From Enterovibrio sp045679545 (lineage in GTDB: Bacteria > Pseudomonadota > Gammaproteobacteria > Enterobacterales > Vibrionaceae): a stretch of DNA of 64,000 nt. The position numbers and the translations under genes were made by a program. This document shows positions 36,959 through 44,530 of the stretch, one piece after another. The notes below the pieces were generated by a model. That model worked only from the letters and a program-made list of their open reading frames with translations. It did no database searches and was not told the origin of the DNA. The stretch spans positions 496,001 to 560,000 of the forward strand of contig NZ_CP166195.1 of assembly GCF_045679545.1 (NCBI RefSeq). The letters are read 5' to 3'. Position 1 is the stretch's first letter, and each line of letters starts with the position of its first letter.

Positions 36959-37906
36959 ATGAGCACAGTGAGAGAAATCGCCAAACTAGCGGGTGTTTCC
37001 ACCGCAACAGTTTCGCGCGTAATGAACAAGCCAGACACTGTCTCGCCTGACCGCCGGGCAAAAGTGGAAGCTGTCATGACAGCATTTAGCTATCAACCAC
37101 ATCAACGCAAGCGCCCCAAACCCACCAATTTGTTCGGCGTAATAGTGCCGGATATTACGAACCCATTTTTCAGCCAGTTTCTTGATGTTCTAGAAAGGGA
37201 AGCCTATCTACACGGCCGCAGCATTTTGTTTTTTAACAGTCGGCATGATCGCCACCAAGAGCGCATTTACCTTGAAGAGTGCGCCCGACACAACGTTGAT
37301 GGGGTGTTCTTGCTTCCGCTGACATGCGAAACGGGGTTCCTTGAACATCTTCAGGCTTTGCCGTACCCCGTTGTGATGCTGACTCGTACCTCTTCACTTA
37401 TTACCAGCTTCGCGGTCGATCATGAAAAGGGCGGACGACTTGCCGCAGAGCACCTGATTAAAAAGGGGCATCGCCAATTTGGCTATGTGGGCGTGAGGGC
37501 CGGCCTTGAAGCGAAGTTGAATGGCTTTTCCAAATACTTAACGGAACGTCATTTCATACTGCCAGACGAACGCTGCTTCGATGTAAAAGCGGATGGTGAC
37601 TTGAATGCCTTTGTCATGCGTTGCTACCAAGAGAAAAAGCCACCCACCGCCTTTTTCTGCATGAATGATGTTACTGCAGAAAAGTTGCTTATTTCTTTGC
37701 AAAAACACGGGATCAAGGGGGTGGATGTCGTTGGGTTTGATGACAGCATGACAGCGAGGCTAATGGCATTTAGCAGTGTCGCTCAGCCTATACGTGAAAT
37801 GGCATATCGAGGATTTGAAGAAATGTTGGTGCTCGTCAAAAACAAAGGTGAAAAAAGCAAACCGTATACGTCTTTGCTCTTCCCACCCAAGTTAGTTGTA
37901 AGGTGA
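36959..37906 (+). CDS. scrR: LacI-family regulator of the sucrose genes
   Basis: A 315-residue repressor. The N-terminal helix-turn-helix STVREIAKLAGVSTATVSRV with hinge region is canonical LacI type, and the rest is a periplasmic-binding-like sensor (LFGVIVPDITNPFFSQFLDV, DGVFLLPLTC, FCMNDVTAEKL, VVGFDDSMTARL). It is divergent from scrB and most likely represses scrBAK until a sucrose-derived sugar, probably fructose or fructose-phosphate, accumulates. The ATG at 36959 starts directly at the DNA-binding domain; extension to 36908 would add 17 non-family residues. Confidence 0.9.
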   Translation: MSTVREIAKLAGVSTATVSRVMNKPDTVSPDRRAKVEAVMTAFSYQPHQRKRPKPTNLFGVIVPDITNPFFSQFLDVLEREAYLHGRSILFFNSRHDRHQERIYLEECARHNVDGVFLLPLTCETGFLEHLQALPYPVVMLTRTSSLITSFAVDHEKGGRLAAEHLIKKGHRQFGYVGVRAGLEAKLNGFSKYLTERHFILPDERCFDVKADGDLNAFVMRCYQEKKPPTAFFCMNDVTAEKLLISLQKHGIKGVDVVGFDDSMTARLMAFSSVAQPIREMAYRGFEEMLVLVKNKGEKSKPYTSLLFPPKLVVR

Positions 37907-37957
37907 TCAATTTAGTTGTGCGGCAATCACGTTGAATACACGTGAAAATGGTGGTCG

Positions 37958-38452
37958 CTATTCGGCTTCTGTTTCCACAGGCTCGACGGTAAACCTCCCA
38001 ACATCAACCGCGACCACTTTGACTGAAGCACCAGCAGGCACAGTGGCATTGAGATACTTAGGGCCAAGTACAAGCTTCCAATTTACGCCTGAATACCTAA
38101 CTGTAGCCGGATTTGTTGCGTCTAGCTGCGCATCCAAGACAAAGTTCAGCCCCATCAAATCGCTATGGATATTGTATTCGCGGCGAACCGTTTTTTGCAT
38201 GTTCTTCATTGGCCACCACAGCAAGACGGTTAACACCCCAGCTCCAATCCCGGAACCTGCAATGACAGCCGTCAGTGTGGCAGGCATCACCCCAAACCAC
38301 ACCAATGCGCCAGTGGTAACGGTTGACACCCCTAACGCCAGCAAAACAATGGTCGACAACCCAAGTATCCAGACTTCTACGATCAAAAGTACCAAGCCAG
38401 TGATCACAGTGACTTCAGCCAAATGTTCTTGAATATACGCCATTAGATCCAT
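37958..38452 (-). CDS. NfeD family membrane protein
   Basis: A 164-residue short NfeD protein. Three hydrophobic segments fill the first half (VTVITGLVLLIVEVWILGLS, IVLLALGVSTVTTGALVWFG, VIAGSGIGAGVLTVLLWWPM) and the second half is an OB-fold-like soluble domain ending VVAVDVGRFTVEPVE. Its start overlaps the stop of the SPFH gene by one base (TAATG), so they are translated together. NfeD proteins partner stomatin/SPFH proteins in membrane quality control or microdomains. Confidence 0.9.
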   Translation of the reverse strand: MDLMAYIQEHLAEVTVITGLVLLIVEVWILGLSTIVLLALGVSTVTTGALVWFGVMPATLTAVIAGSGIGAGVLTVLLWWPMKNMQKTVRREYNIHSDLMGLNFVLDAQLDATNPATVRYSGVNWKLVLGPKYLNATVPAGASVKVVAVDVGRFTVEPVETEAE

Positions 38453-39399
38453 TATTTTTTGCCTGCGTTCAAGGTATTAATAATACTCATTGCTTCTGCC
38501 ACAACGCCTGCAGCGCTCGATTGGCTGTCTGGAAGCAACACCACGGAAGACTCCTTCGCGATGGCTTTTTTGGCTTCAATCGCTTTAACAGCAAGATCCA
38601 ATTGAATCGCCTTTTGACCTTCTTCCGTTGACGCCGTACGACCGACAACTTCAAGTGCTTCAGCTTGTGCCTGCGCAACCGCCAGAATTGCCTGTGCTTC
38701 ACCCTCAGCTTGCAGAATTTGTTCGGATTTTTCCGCTTCTGCCGCTAATACACGGGCCTGTTTGTTACCTTCCGCGACGTTAATTTCAGACTGACGCGCG
38801 CCTTCCGATTCAAGAATAACAGCACGTTTTTCACGTTCCGCTTTCATCTGGCGCTCCATCGCATCCAAAACAGAACGCGGTGGATCAATGTCTTTAATTT
38901 CATAACGTAGCACCTGCACACCCCAAGGCAGTGCCGCTTCATTGATGGCAGAGACAATGGCAGTATTTAAGCTTTCACGTTCTTCAAACGTTTTATCCAA
39001 TTCCATACGGCCAATTTCTGAACGCATAGAGGTTTGCGCCAGTTGAGTGACAGAAAAAATATAGTCATCTACGCCGTAACACGCCTTAACGGGATCAACA
39101 ACTTTGATATAAAGCACACCATCGACAATCAATGAAATGTTGTCTCGAGTAATTGCCGATTGGCTTGGCACATCAAATGCTTGCTCTTTTAATGTGCGAA
39201 CGTAGGCCAAGCGGTCGATAAACGGCACGAGGATGTTCAAGCCCGCTTCCATTGTTTTGTTATATTTACCAAATCGCTCAATAACATAAGACGTGTTTTG
39301 CGGCACAAACTTCACTGCTGAACGCAAGAAGATGACCACCAAAATAGCCAAAATGACCCACGTATTTAGCAGTTCGGGTAACAGCGCAATAAAATCCAT
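38452..39399 (-). CDS. SPFH/stomatin-like protein (QmcA type)
   Basis: A 315-residue membrane-anchored SPFH (Band 7) protein. One N-terminal helix (WVILAILVVIFLRSAVKFV) is followed by the SPFH core (QNTSYVIERFGKYNKTMEAG, EQAFDVPSQSAITRDN, ALPWGVQVLRYEIKDIDPP) and a long Ala/Glu-rich helix (ILESEGARQSEINVAEGNKQ, repeats of EAEKSEQ and QAQAEAL) that forms oligomers. The ATG at 39399 has AAGGAAAC upstream and gives the family-standard start; the frame continues to 39594 only because the upstream purine-rich tract is open. Operon with nfeD. Confidence 0.93.
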   Translation of the reverse strand: MDFIALLPELLNTWVILAILVVIFLRSAVKFVPQNTSYVIERFGKYNKTMEAGLNILVPFIDRLAYVRTLKEQAFDVPSQSAITRDNISLIVDGVLYIKVVDPVKACYGVDDYIFSVTQLAQTSMRSEIGRMELDKTFEERESLNTAIVSAINEAALPWGVQVLRYEIKDIDPPRSVLDAMERQMKAEREKRAVILESEGARQSEINVAEGNKQARVLAAEAEKSEQILQAEGEAQAILAVAQAQAEALEVVGRTASTEEGQKAIQLDLAVKAIEAKKAIAKESSVVLLPDSQSSAAGVVAEAMSIINTLNAGKK

Positions 39400-39554
39400 T
39401 TTTGTTTCCTTAACTATCTGAAATCTTGGCCCATCATAACGAAATGTGCTGACTAAAAATGCATCAAAGGATGGAAATTGGGACTGGACTAGGATTATTA
39501 ACGGAAAGAATTTCTTTGCTAAAGAATGTGCGGTGAATAAAGGTGAATCTAAAT

Positions 39555-39591
39555 GAAAAGAAAAGAAGAAAAGAAGAAAAGAAGAAAAAGG
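39555..39591. repeat. Purine-rich simple repeat
   Basis: A run made only of A and G on the plus strand, including three exact copies of GAAGAAAA at 39565-39588. It lies between the SPFH and mak genes. Its right end contributes the U tract of the mak terminator. Confidence 0.85.
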
Positions 39592-39615
39592 CAAGGTGAT
39601 GGATTACCTTACCTT
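39585..39615 (-). terminator. Terminator of mak
   Basis: On the minus strand AAGGTAAGGT pairs with ACCTTGCCTT (one G-U pair) around an 8-base loop and is followed by a U run. Confidence 0.6.
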
Positions 39616-39658
39616 CTAGTGACTCAGTTCGTGACTCAGTGGTTCACAATGAGAGGGC

Positions 39659-40558
39659 TTACCAAAGCCACGCCGCGCCACGCACGCCGCTAGAGTCCCC
39701 GTATTTGGCTTTCACGACAGGCGTCGCACACTCGCCACCAAGCACCCATTGCGACATTCGCTTAGGCACATTGGTATACAGCCTTTCTACATTGGACATC
39801 CCGCCACCTAGTACGATCACGTCGGGGTCAATCACATTCACCACAGATGCCAGCGCACGCGCCAACCGATCTTCATAACGCTGAATACAGGCTTCGGCTT
39901 CTTCATCGCCTTGCTCAGCCAATTGGATAATATCGGGGCCACGCAGTGTTTGTGCTGTGGTCAGTTCAAAATCCTTCCAAAACCCGGTCCCTGAAATAAA
40001 CACTTCTAAGCAACCCGGTTTGCCACAATAGCAGGGAATTTCCGAGGCTTGCTTAGTGTCTAACTGATTTTGCCAAGGCAAGGGATTGTGCCCCCATTCA
40101 CCAGCCACACCATTTCCACCTACGTGAACGTGGCCATCGATCGCGATACCCCCACCACAACCTGTACCAATAATCACACCGAAAACCATCTGTTTGCCTG
40201 CGCCAGACCCATCAACCGCTTCTGATACAGCGAGACAGTTAGCATCGTTAGCAATACGAACTTCCCGGTTGAGTAATTGCCCAAGATCTTTATCGAGAGG
40301 CTGACCATTCAACCACACGGAGTTGGCATTCTTCACCAAGCCAGATACCGGGGATAAGGTGCCTGGTATTCCCAGGCCAACGGTACAGGTTTGACCGACA
40401 GCTTCTTCTGCATCATCGACTAAACCTTTGATTGCTTGTAGCGTTGCCTGATAGTCATGCTGAGGCGTTGGAACACGTTTGCGAAAAACTTCTTCACCAC
40501 TCTCAGTGATAGCCATCACCTCAATTTTGGTCCCACCTAAATCTATACCAATTTTCAC
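39659..40558 (-). CDS. mak: ROK-family fructokinase (Mak)
   Basis: Cytoplasmic manno(fructo)kinase of 299 residues. KIGIDLGGTKIEVMA is the ATP phosphate loop, GIPGTLSPVSGLVKNANSVW and ANDANCLAVSEAVDG are sugar-binding segments, GEWGHNPLPW holds the ROK histidine, and CYCGKPGCLE is the zinc-binding cysteine motif. It resembles E. coli Mak throughout. The GTG at 40558 is chosen because GGAGGAACACA precedes it; an extension to 40603 has no support. Together with scrK it gives the cell two unrelated fructokinases within 8 kb. Confidence 0.92.
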   Translation of the reverse strand: MKIGIDLGGTKIEVMAITESGEEVFRKRVPTPQHDYQATLQAIKGLVDDAEEAVGQTCTVGLGIPGTLSPVSGLVKNANSVWLNGQPLDKDLGQLLNREVRIANDANCLAVSEAVDGSGAGKQMVFGVIIGTGCGGGIAIDGHVHVGGNGVAGEWGHNPLPWQNQLDTKQASEIPCYCGKPGCLEVFISGTGFWKDFELTTAQTLRGPDIIQLAEQGDEEAEACIQRYEDRLARALASVVNVIDPDVIVLGGGMSNVERLYTNVPKRMSQWVLGGECATPVVKAKYGDSSGVRGAAWLW

Positions 40559-41127
40559 TGTGTTCCTCCACGCGTAGAAAACGACAAATATGCGCCAAAA
40601 CAACTATGTCGTGTCTGCAGACACTCTATTCATATCAAGATATGGGAAAAGCTCAACGCTTAGCAAGGCTTACTATACCTGACAACCTGCGCCGAAAGGT
40701 GTTGAATTATCGATATAAATACGGCGCCAAATATAGCTATAACCACTTGATTAATAGCTGGAATTGAGAATTCTTTTTAAATTTCGAGAGATAACTCACT
40801 TTCTTTTCTCTAAATTCCTACTATTTTTATAGGGTGCACAATGTCATCTTAGCCGTTCTTTGATAGCGCGATTTGAGTGACAAAACGCACACGGTGATGC
40901 AGAGATAATCGACACTTGTTTTACATTCGATTTCTCCGCTGTAATATTGTTCGACCTGGTTAATAGAGCGTTTTATGCTGCAATTGAATACTCACTTCGT
41001 TACACCCTACCTTCGCATAAGTAAGTTGTCCTGAAGATATTCGTTAAATTTGTCACCATAAAAGATTCATTAGTAGGTCCACATGCTTTTTGCAAAGTAA
41101 CAGATAGAAATATATTCAGGAGACAAC
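40559..41127. other. Long intergenic region ahead of the cold-shock gene
   Basis: About 570 bases without a credible gene. The right part should hold the promoter and the long untranslated leader of the cold-shock gene. The left part carries the mak promoter. It is visibly A/T-rich around 40760-40850. Confidence 0.6.
40920..40947 (+). promoter_or_regulatory. Candidate promoter of the cold-shock gene
   Basis: TTTACA at 40920-40925 and TAATAT at 40942-40947 are separated by 16 bases. Transcription starting near 40954 would give a leader of about 170 bases, similar in length to the cspA leader of E. coli, which acts as an RNA thermosensor. This is a prediction by eye. Confidence 0.45.
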
Positions 41128-41334
41128 ATGTCTAAATCTACCGGTACAGTGAAGTGGTTTAACGAAGAGAAAGGTTTTGGTTTCATTCAACAGGAAAATG
41201 GCCCAGACGTATTCGTTCACTTCCGTGCTATCACTGGCGACGGTTTCAAAACTCTGGCTGAAGGCCAGCAAGTAACATTTGAAATCGAGCAAGGCCAAAA
41301 AGGCCCACAAGCTGCAAACGTAGAAAAAGCATAA
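41128..41334 (+). CDS. CspA-family cold-shock protein
   Basis: A 68-residue single cold-shock domain that binds single-stranded RNA and DNA and melts RNA structure. RNP1 is KGFGFIQ and RNP2 is VFVHF, both intact, in GTVKWFNEEKGFGFIQQENG. AGGAGA precedes the ATG. A long leader upstream suggests post-transcriptional control by temperature, although some Csp paralogs are constitutive. It cannot be matched to a particular E. coli paralog. Confidence 0.95.
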   Translation: MSKSTGTVKWFNEEKGFGFIQQENGPDVFVHFRAITGDGFKTLAEGQQVTFEIEQGQKGPQAANVEKA

Positions 41335-41357
41335 TTTTTCTAACCGCAGAGAATTTA

Positions 41358-41386
41358 AAAGGACGCTTTCGGGCGTCCTTTCTTCG
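41358..41386 (+). terminator. Terminator of the cold-shock gene
   Basis: AAAGGACGC and GCGTCCTTT form a 9-bp stem with a 6-base loop, followed by a T-rich stretch. Confidence 0.8.
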
Positions 41387-41482
41387 TTTTGCCTCTTTCA
41401 TGTGACCAATTCCCGCAATTTCGTACAAATTTTCATCCCGGTTTTGCCTTATACTAAGCGGCTAAGGCAATGAAGGTCTGCA

Positions 41483-42343
41483 ATGGAACATGCAAAATTT
41501 AATGCTTCTCCTTTGCTTGGTGGGCTAGAACTCCTGCAAGCAACGTATGAAAAGCAGGCGTTTTCACGCCATACACATGAAGGTTATACAGTCGGTGTGA
41601 TCCGCCATGGCGCGCAGCGTTTTTGGCGAAATGGAAGCTATCACGTTGCGCCAACAAGTAGCATTATCATGGTCAATGCGGACCAAATTCATGATGGCCA
41701 TTCTGCCAGTGAAGGAGGCTGGGCCTATGAAGCTATGTATCCCACTAAAGAACAGTTTCAAGCAGTGACAAAAGATCTTGGGCTGGCATCAGATGTCCCC
41801 TATTTCCCTTTTGCGGTAGAACAAGACCCGAAACTGGCTAACCAACTCCTGACACTTTTTGCCTTGCTGCGAAACAATGAAGACACCTTACTCACGGAAA
41901 CCTTCACACACCACATACTCCTAACGTTAACCTGTCGTTTCAATAAGCATCCTCAGCAACCCGTTGATATCGCGAAAATTGGGCCACAGTTGGACGTTGT
42001 TAGAGAGTATCTCCATCAGCATGTCACCGACACTGTAAATCTTGACACCTTAAGCGTTCTGTCCGGTATCAGTCCGTATCATCTTGTTCGCCAGTTCAAG
42101 GCTCGCTTTGGGCTTCCCCCTCATGCGTATCAAATACAACAGCGTATTCGTCTCGCGCAATCGATGTTGAAAAATGGCCTATCTCTCCTTGATTGCGCTA
42201 TCGCCAGTGGGTTTCACGACCAAAGTCACTTGCATCGCCATTTCAGACGCGCCATCGGTGTCACACCCAAACAATACCAGCGCGCAATTTCATGCAAGCT
42301 TTCAAAACCGCGCATTGATATAACGGCTGTCATGTCGTCATAA
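41483..42343 (+). CDS. AraC-family regulator, probable control of azlCD
   Basis: A 286-residue transcription regulator with an N-terminal cupin-type sensing domain (YEKQAFSRHTHEGYTVGVIRHG, MVNADQIHDGHS) and two C-terminal helix-turn-helix motifs (LDTLSVLSGISPYHLVRQFK and LDCAIASGFHDQSHLHRHFR). AraC proteins of this AraC-binding-domain type often lie beside AzlC/LysE-type exporters. The azlC gene starts 14 bases after its stop, so it may be the first gene of the same operon and may respond to an amino acid. AAGG precedes the ATG. Confidence 0.9.
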   Translation: MEHAKFNASPLLGGLELLQATYEKQAFSRHTHEGYTVGVIRHGAQRFWRNGSYHVAPTSSIIMVNADQIHDGHSASEGGWAYEAMYPTKEQFQAVTKDLGLASDVPYFPFAVEQDPKLANQLLTLFALLRNNEDTLLTETFTHHILLTLTCRFNKHPQQPVDIAKIGPQLDVVREYLHQHVTDTVNLDTLSVLSGISPYHLVRQFKARFGLPPHAYQIQQRIRLAQSMLKNGLSLLDCAIASGFHDQSHLHRHFRRAIGVTPKQYQRAISCKLSKPRIDITAVMSS

Positions 42344-42357
42344 CAAAAGACTAAAAC

Positions 42358-43095
42358 ATGCAAAAGGAATCGTCTGTGTCTCGCCCCTCGAAAAGCACAT
42401 GGTTAAGTGCCTGTGCAGATATGCTCCCTCTGAGTCTTGCTGTTCTACCTTGGGGTGTGCTTTGTGGCTCTCTCGGAATTCAAGCGGGGCTGACGCCGTT
42501 TCAAGCTCAGGCCATGTCGCTCTTTGTGTTTGCAGGTGCTGCGCAGCTTTCAGGGGTCACCATGATGGCTGCAGGTGCACCCGCGAGCACCCTGTTCGGA
42601 ACCACGTTTGTGATCAGTGCGAGGCACCTCCTCTATTCCGTTAACTTGCGCCAATATATTCGGGTTCTCCCTTTACGCTGGCGTGTAGCGCTCGGCTTTG
42701 TACTGACAGATGAAATGTATGCGGTGAGTGCTGTCCACACAGAAAAGATGGGGCATTTTGATCGCCATTACGCGTTGATCACCGGTACTTTTTTTTATCT
42801 CTGCTGGAATCTTGCCACCTTGGTCGGCGTGCTTGGCGGTAGCCAGTTTGACAACATTGAAGATCTCGGCCTTGAGTTCGCCATTGCGGCCACGTTTATT
42901 GCACTCGTTATTCCCACCATTAAGGATATTCCGATTTTGGTGAGCGTGGTGGTGTCTGCCGTCGCGATTGTCCTGCTGACCCTTGCTGGCATTAGCAATG
43001 CCTTGATCGTGGCCGCGTTAATGGGAATGGTTGCGGGCTTTTTCTGCGAGAGCCTGCTCCCCACAAAAAACATCACCAAGGAGGATAACCAATGA
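42358..43095 (+). CDS. azlC: AzlC family branched-chain amino acid exporter, large subunit
   Basis: A 245-residue inner-membrane protein. With AzlD it exports branched-chain amino acids or analogues. Family features are SLAVLPWGVLCGSLGIQAGL, FQAQAMSLFVFAGAAQLSGV, FVISARHLLYSVNLR and TDEMYAV. Several hydrophobic helices fill the remainder. Start uncertain: the ATG at 42358 has a weak ribosome binding site, while a GTG at 42376 has AAGGA seven bases before it. It overlaps azlD by four bases (ATGA). Confidence 0.92.
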   Translation: MQKESSVSRPSKSTWLSACADMLPLSLAVLPWGVLCGSLGIQAGLTPFQAQAMSLFVFAGAAQLSGVTMMAAGAPASTLFGTTFVISARHLLYSVNLRQYIRVLPLRWRVALGFVLTDEMYAVSAVHTEKMGHFDRHYALITGTFFYLCWNLATLVGVLGGSQFDNIEDLGLEFAIAATFIALVIPTIKDIPILVSVVVSAVAIVLLTLAGISNALIVAALMGMVAGFFCESLLPTKNITKEDNQ

Positions 43096-43397
43096 ACACA
43101 TGGATAATGATCATCGGCATGGCATGCATCACGTTTTCTGTACGCTATTTTTTTCTCGCCAAAAGCATTCCATTTCGTGTCACGCCGGTGATGCAGCGCA
43201 TTTTGAAATACAGCGCACCAGCGGTGCTAACGGCTTTAGCTGTCCCTTTTTTGGTTTTTCCTCAGGGTGAATTGGAGATTTCAGTTCAAAACCCTTTCTT
43301 GATTGCAGGTATCTTTGTATGTGCACTTAGCCTGCTGCGATTGGGCACTTTATCTACTGTTCTAATATCAATGATTTTCTTTTGGTTTATTCGATAA
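43092..43397 (+). CDS. azlD: AzlD family small subunit of branched-chain amino acid exporter
   Basis: A 101-residue protein with three to four membrane helices (TWIMIIGMACITFSVRYFFL; VLTALAVPFLVFP; FLIAGIFVCALSLL). Its start overlaps the azlC stop by four bases. AzlC-AzlD pairs form a two-component exporter. Confidence 0.9.
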   Translation: MNTWIMIIGMACITFSVRYFFLAKSIPFRVTPVMQRILKYSAPAVLTALAVPFLVFPQGELEISVQNPFLIAGIFVCALSLLRLGTLSTVLISMIFFWFIR

Positions 43398-43442
43398 TTT
43401 CACAAGAACGAGACCCACCTCCGACACACGAAAAATACTCAT

Positions 43443-43461
43443 GAGACAACTGTCTCTTTTA
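43443..43461 (+). terminator. Possible terminator after azlD
   Basis: GAGAC and GTCTC pair around a 4-base loop with TTTTATT after it. The stem is short. Confidence 0.45.
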
Positions 43462-43524
43462 TTGAAAAATCAGCGATATAGGCTATCTCTTAAATAGGTG
43501 CATGTAAGTAATTGGAGAGCCTAG

Positions 43525-44520
43525 ATGTTAGAGAAATGCCTTGTCGTTGATGATCATGACATGATTCGTGAAACAATTGCGATTATGGCGAAGTCGCTCG
43601 GCTTTAAAGAGTCGATTACCGCTGTTGATGGCGCCGATGCAATCTCTAAGCTTTTTCATCACCGTCCTTCTCTGATCATTACTGATTTACAGATGGAGCC
43701 CATTGATGGGCTTGAAATGCTACGTCTGATCCGAAGCGGAAGGTATGGGCTACCTCATGACATTCCAATCATCATCCTCACCGCGAATGCGTCCGAGCAT
43801 GTCATCGCGCAATGTATCGCCTTTGACGTTGATGCTTTTCTGGTCAAGCCGGTCAACCGTCAATCATTGCAAGACCGAATTACTCAACTCTCACAACAAG
43901 CAAAACCAAAGAAAACCATTGAGCATTACTTCTCGATGTATCAACAAGATCCTGCTAAATCCACCGCATTCCAAGTTAATGGTACGGTCGCTTTTAATGA
44001 CCAGGATCTTAAAGAATTCGATATGCTTTTGCATGGGCAAAAAGCAGATACTTCGCAACCGTTGCATGCGCAAACTAGCCCCACCCCTGAAGCATCCAAG
44101 CCCGAAGAGGATGACCGCAAAAAATTCATTAAGTGGCAAGACCGCTTCACCGTCGGAAATGAAGAGCTGGACACGAGCAACAAAGAGCTGCTCAACATTA
44201 TCAATGATACCTATGACCTTATCGTCACCCATCATGAAGGCCATGCTTTCGAAGATGTCTCAAATCGCTTCCAGCACTACGTGAAACAGCACATTTTCCG
44301 TGAAGAAGCGTTATTGGAAGAGCGTGATTATTCTCGTCTGAAGATACACCAAGATATTCATGCAAGGCTGGTGAAGCAAGCAGACTTCTTGGTGTTGAAG
44401 TGCCAAGCCGATCCAAGCTTTTATAAGACGGATTTCTTTAAGCTTTTGCGCTTTTGGTGGGTGAAACATGTCGTGCAAGAAGACACAAAATACAAGTCCG
44501 TTTTCTCTGGTGAAAAATAA
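43525..44520 (+). CDS. Response regulator with C-terminal hemerythrin domain
   Basis: A 331-residue protein joining a receiver to a bacteriohemerythrin-like domain. The receiver has Asp54 in IITDLQMEPIDG and Lys108 in FLVKPVNR, so it can be phosphorylated. After a linker of about 70 residues, residues 200-325 form the hemerythrin four-helix bundle: His256/Glu260 in KQHIFREEALLEE, His275 and His279 in LKIHQDIH, His315 and Asp320 in FWWVKHVVQED. The first expected ligand, the His of the usual DxQHK, is Asn219 here (ELDTSNKEL). The di-iron site may thus be incomplete or altered. It precedes a large hybrid kinase gene by 10 bases and probably works with it. Oxygen, NO or iron sensing is a guess. 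Confidence 0.92.
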   Translation: MLEKCLVVDDHDMIRETIAIMAKSLGFKESITAVDGADAISKLFHHRPSLIITDLQMEPIDGLEMLRLIRSGRYGLPHDIPIIILTANASEHVIAQCIAFDVDAFLVKPVNRQSLQDRITQLSQQAKPKKTIEHYFSMYQQDPAKSTAFQVNGTVAFNDQDLKEFDMLLHGQKADTSQPLHAQTSPTPEASKPEEDDRKKFIKWQDRFTVGNEELDTSNKELLNIINDTYDLIVTHHEGHAFEDVSNRFQHYVKQHIFREEALLEERDYSRLKIHQDIHARLVKQADFLVLKCQADPSFYKTDFFKLLRFWWVKHVVQEDTKYKSVFSGEK

Positions 44521-44530
44521 CGAGGACTAA

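Noticed and set aside
41116..41310. Open frame antisense to the cold-shock gene
   Set aside because: Complete overlap with a highly conserved csp gene and no initiation signals.
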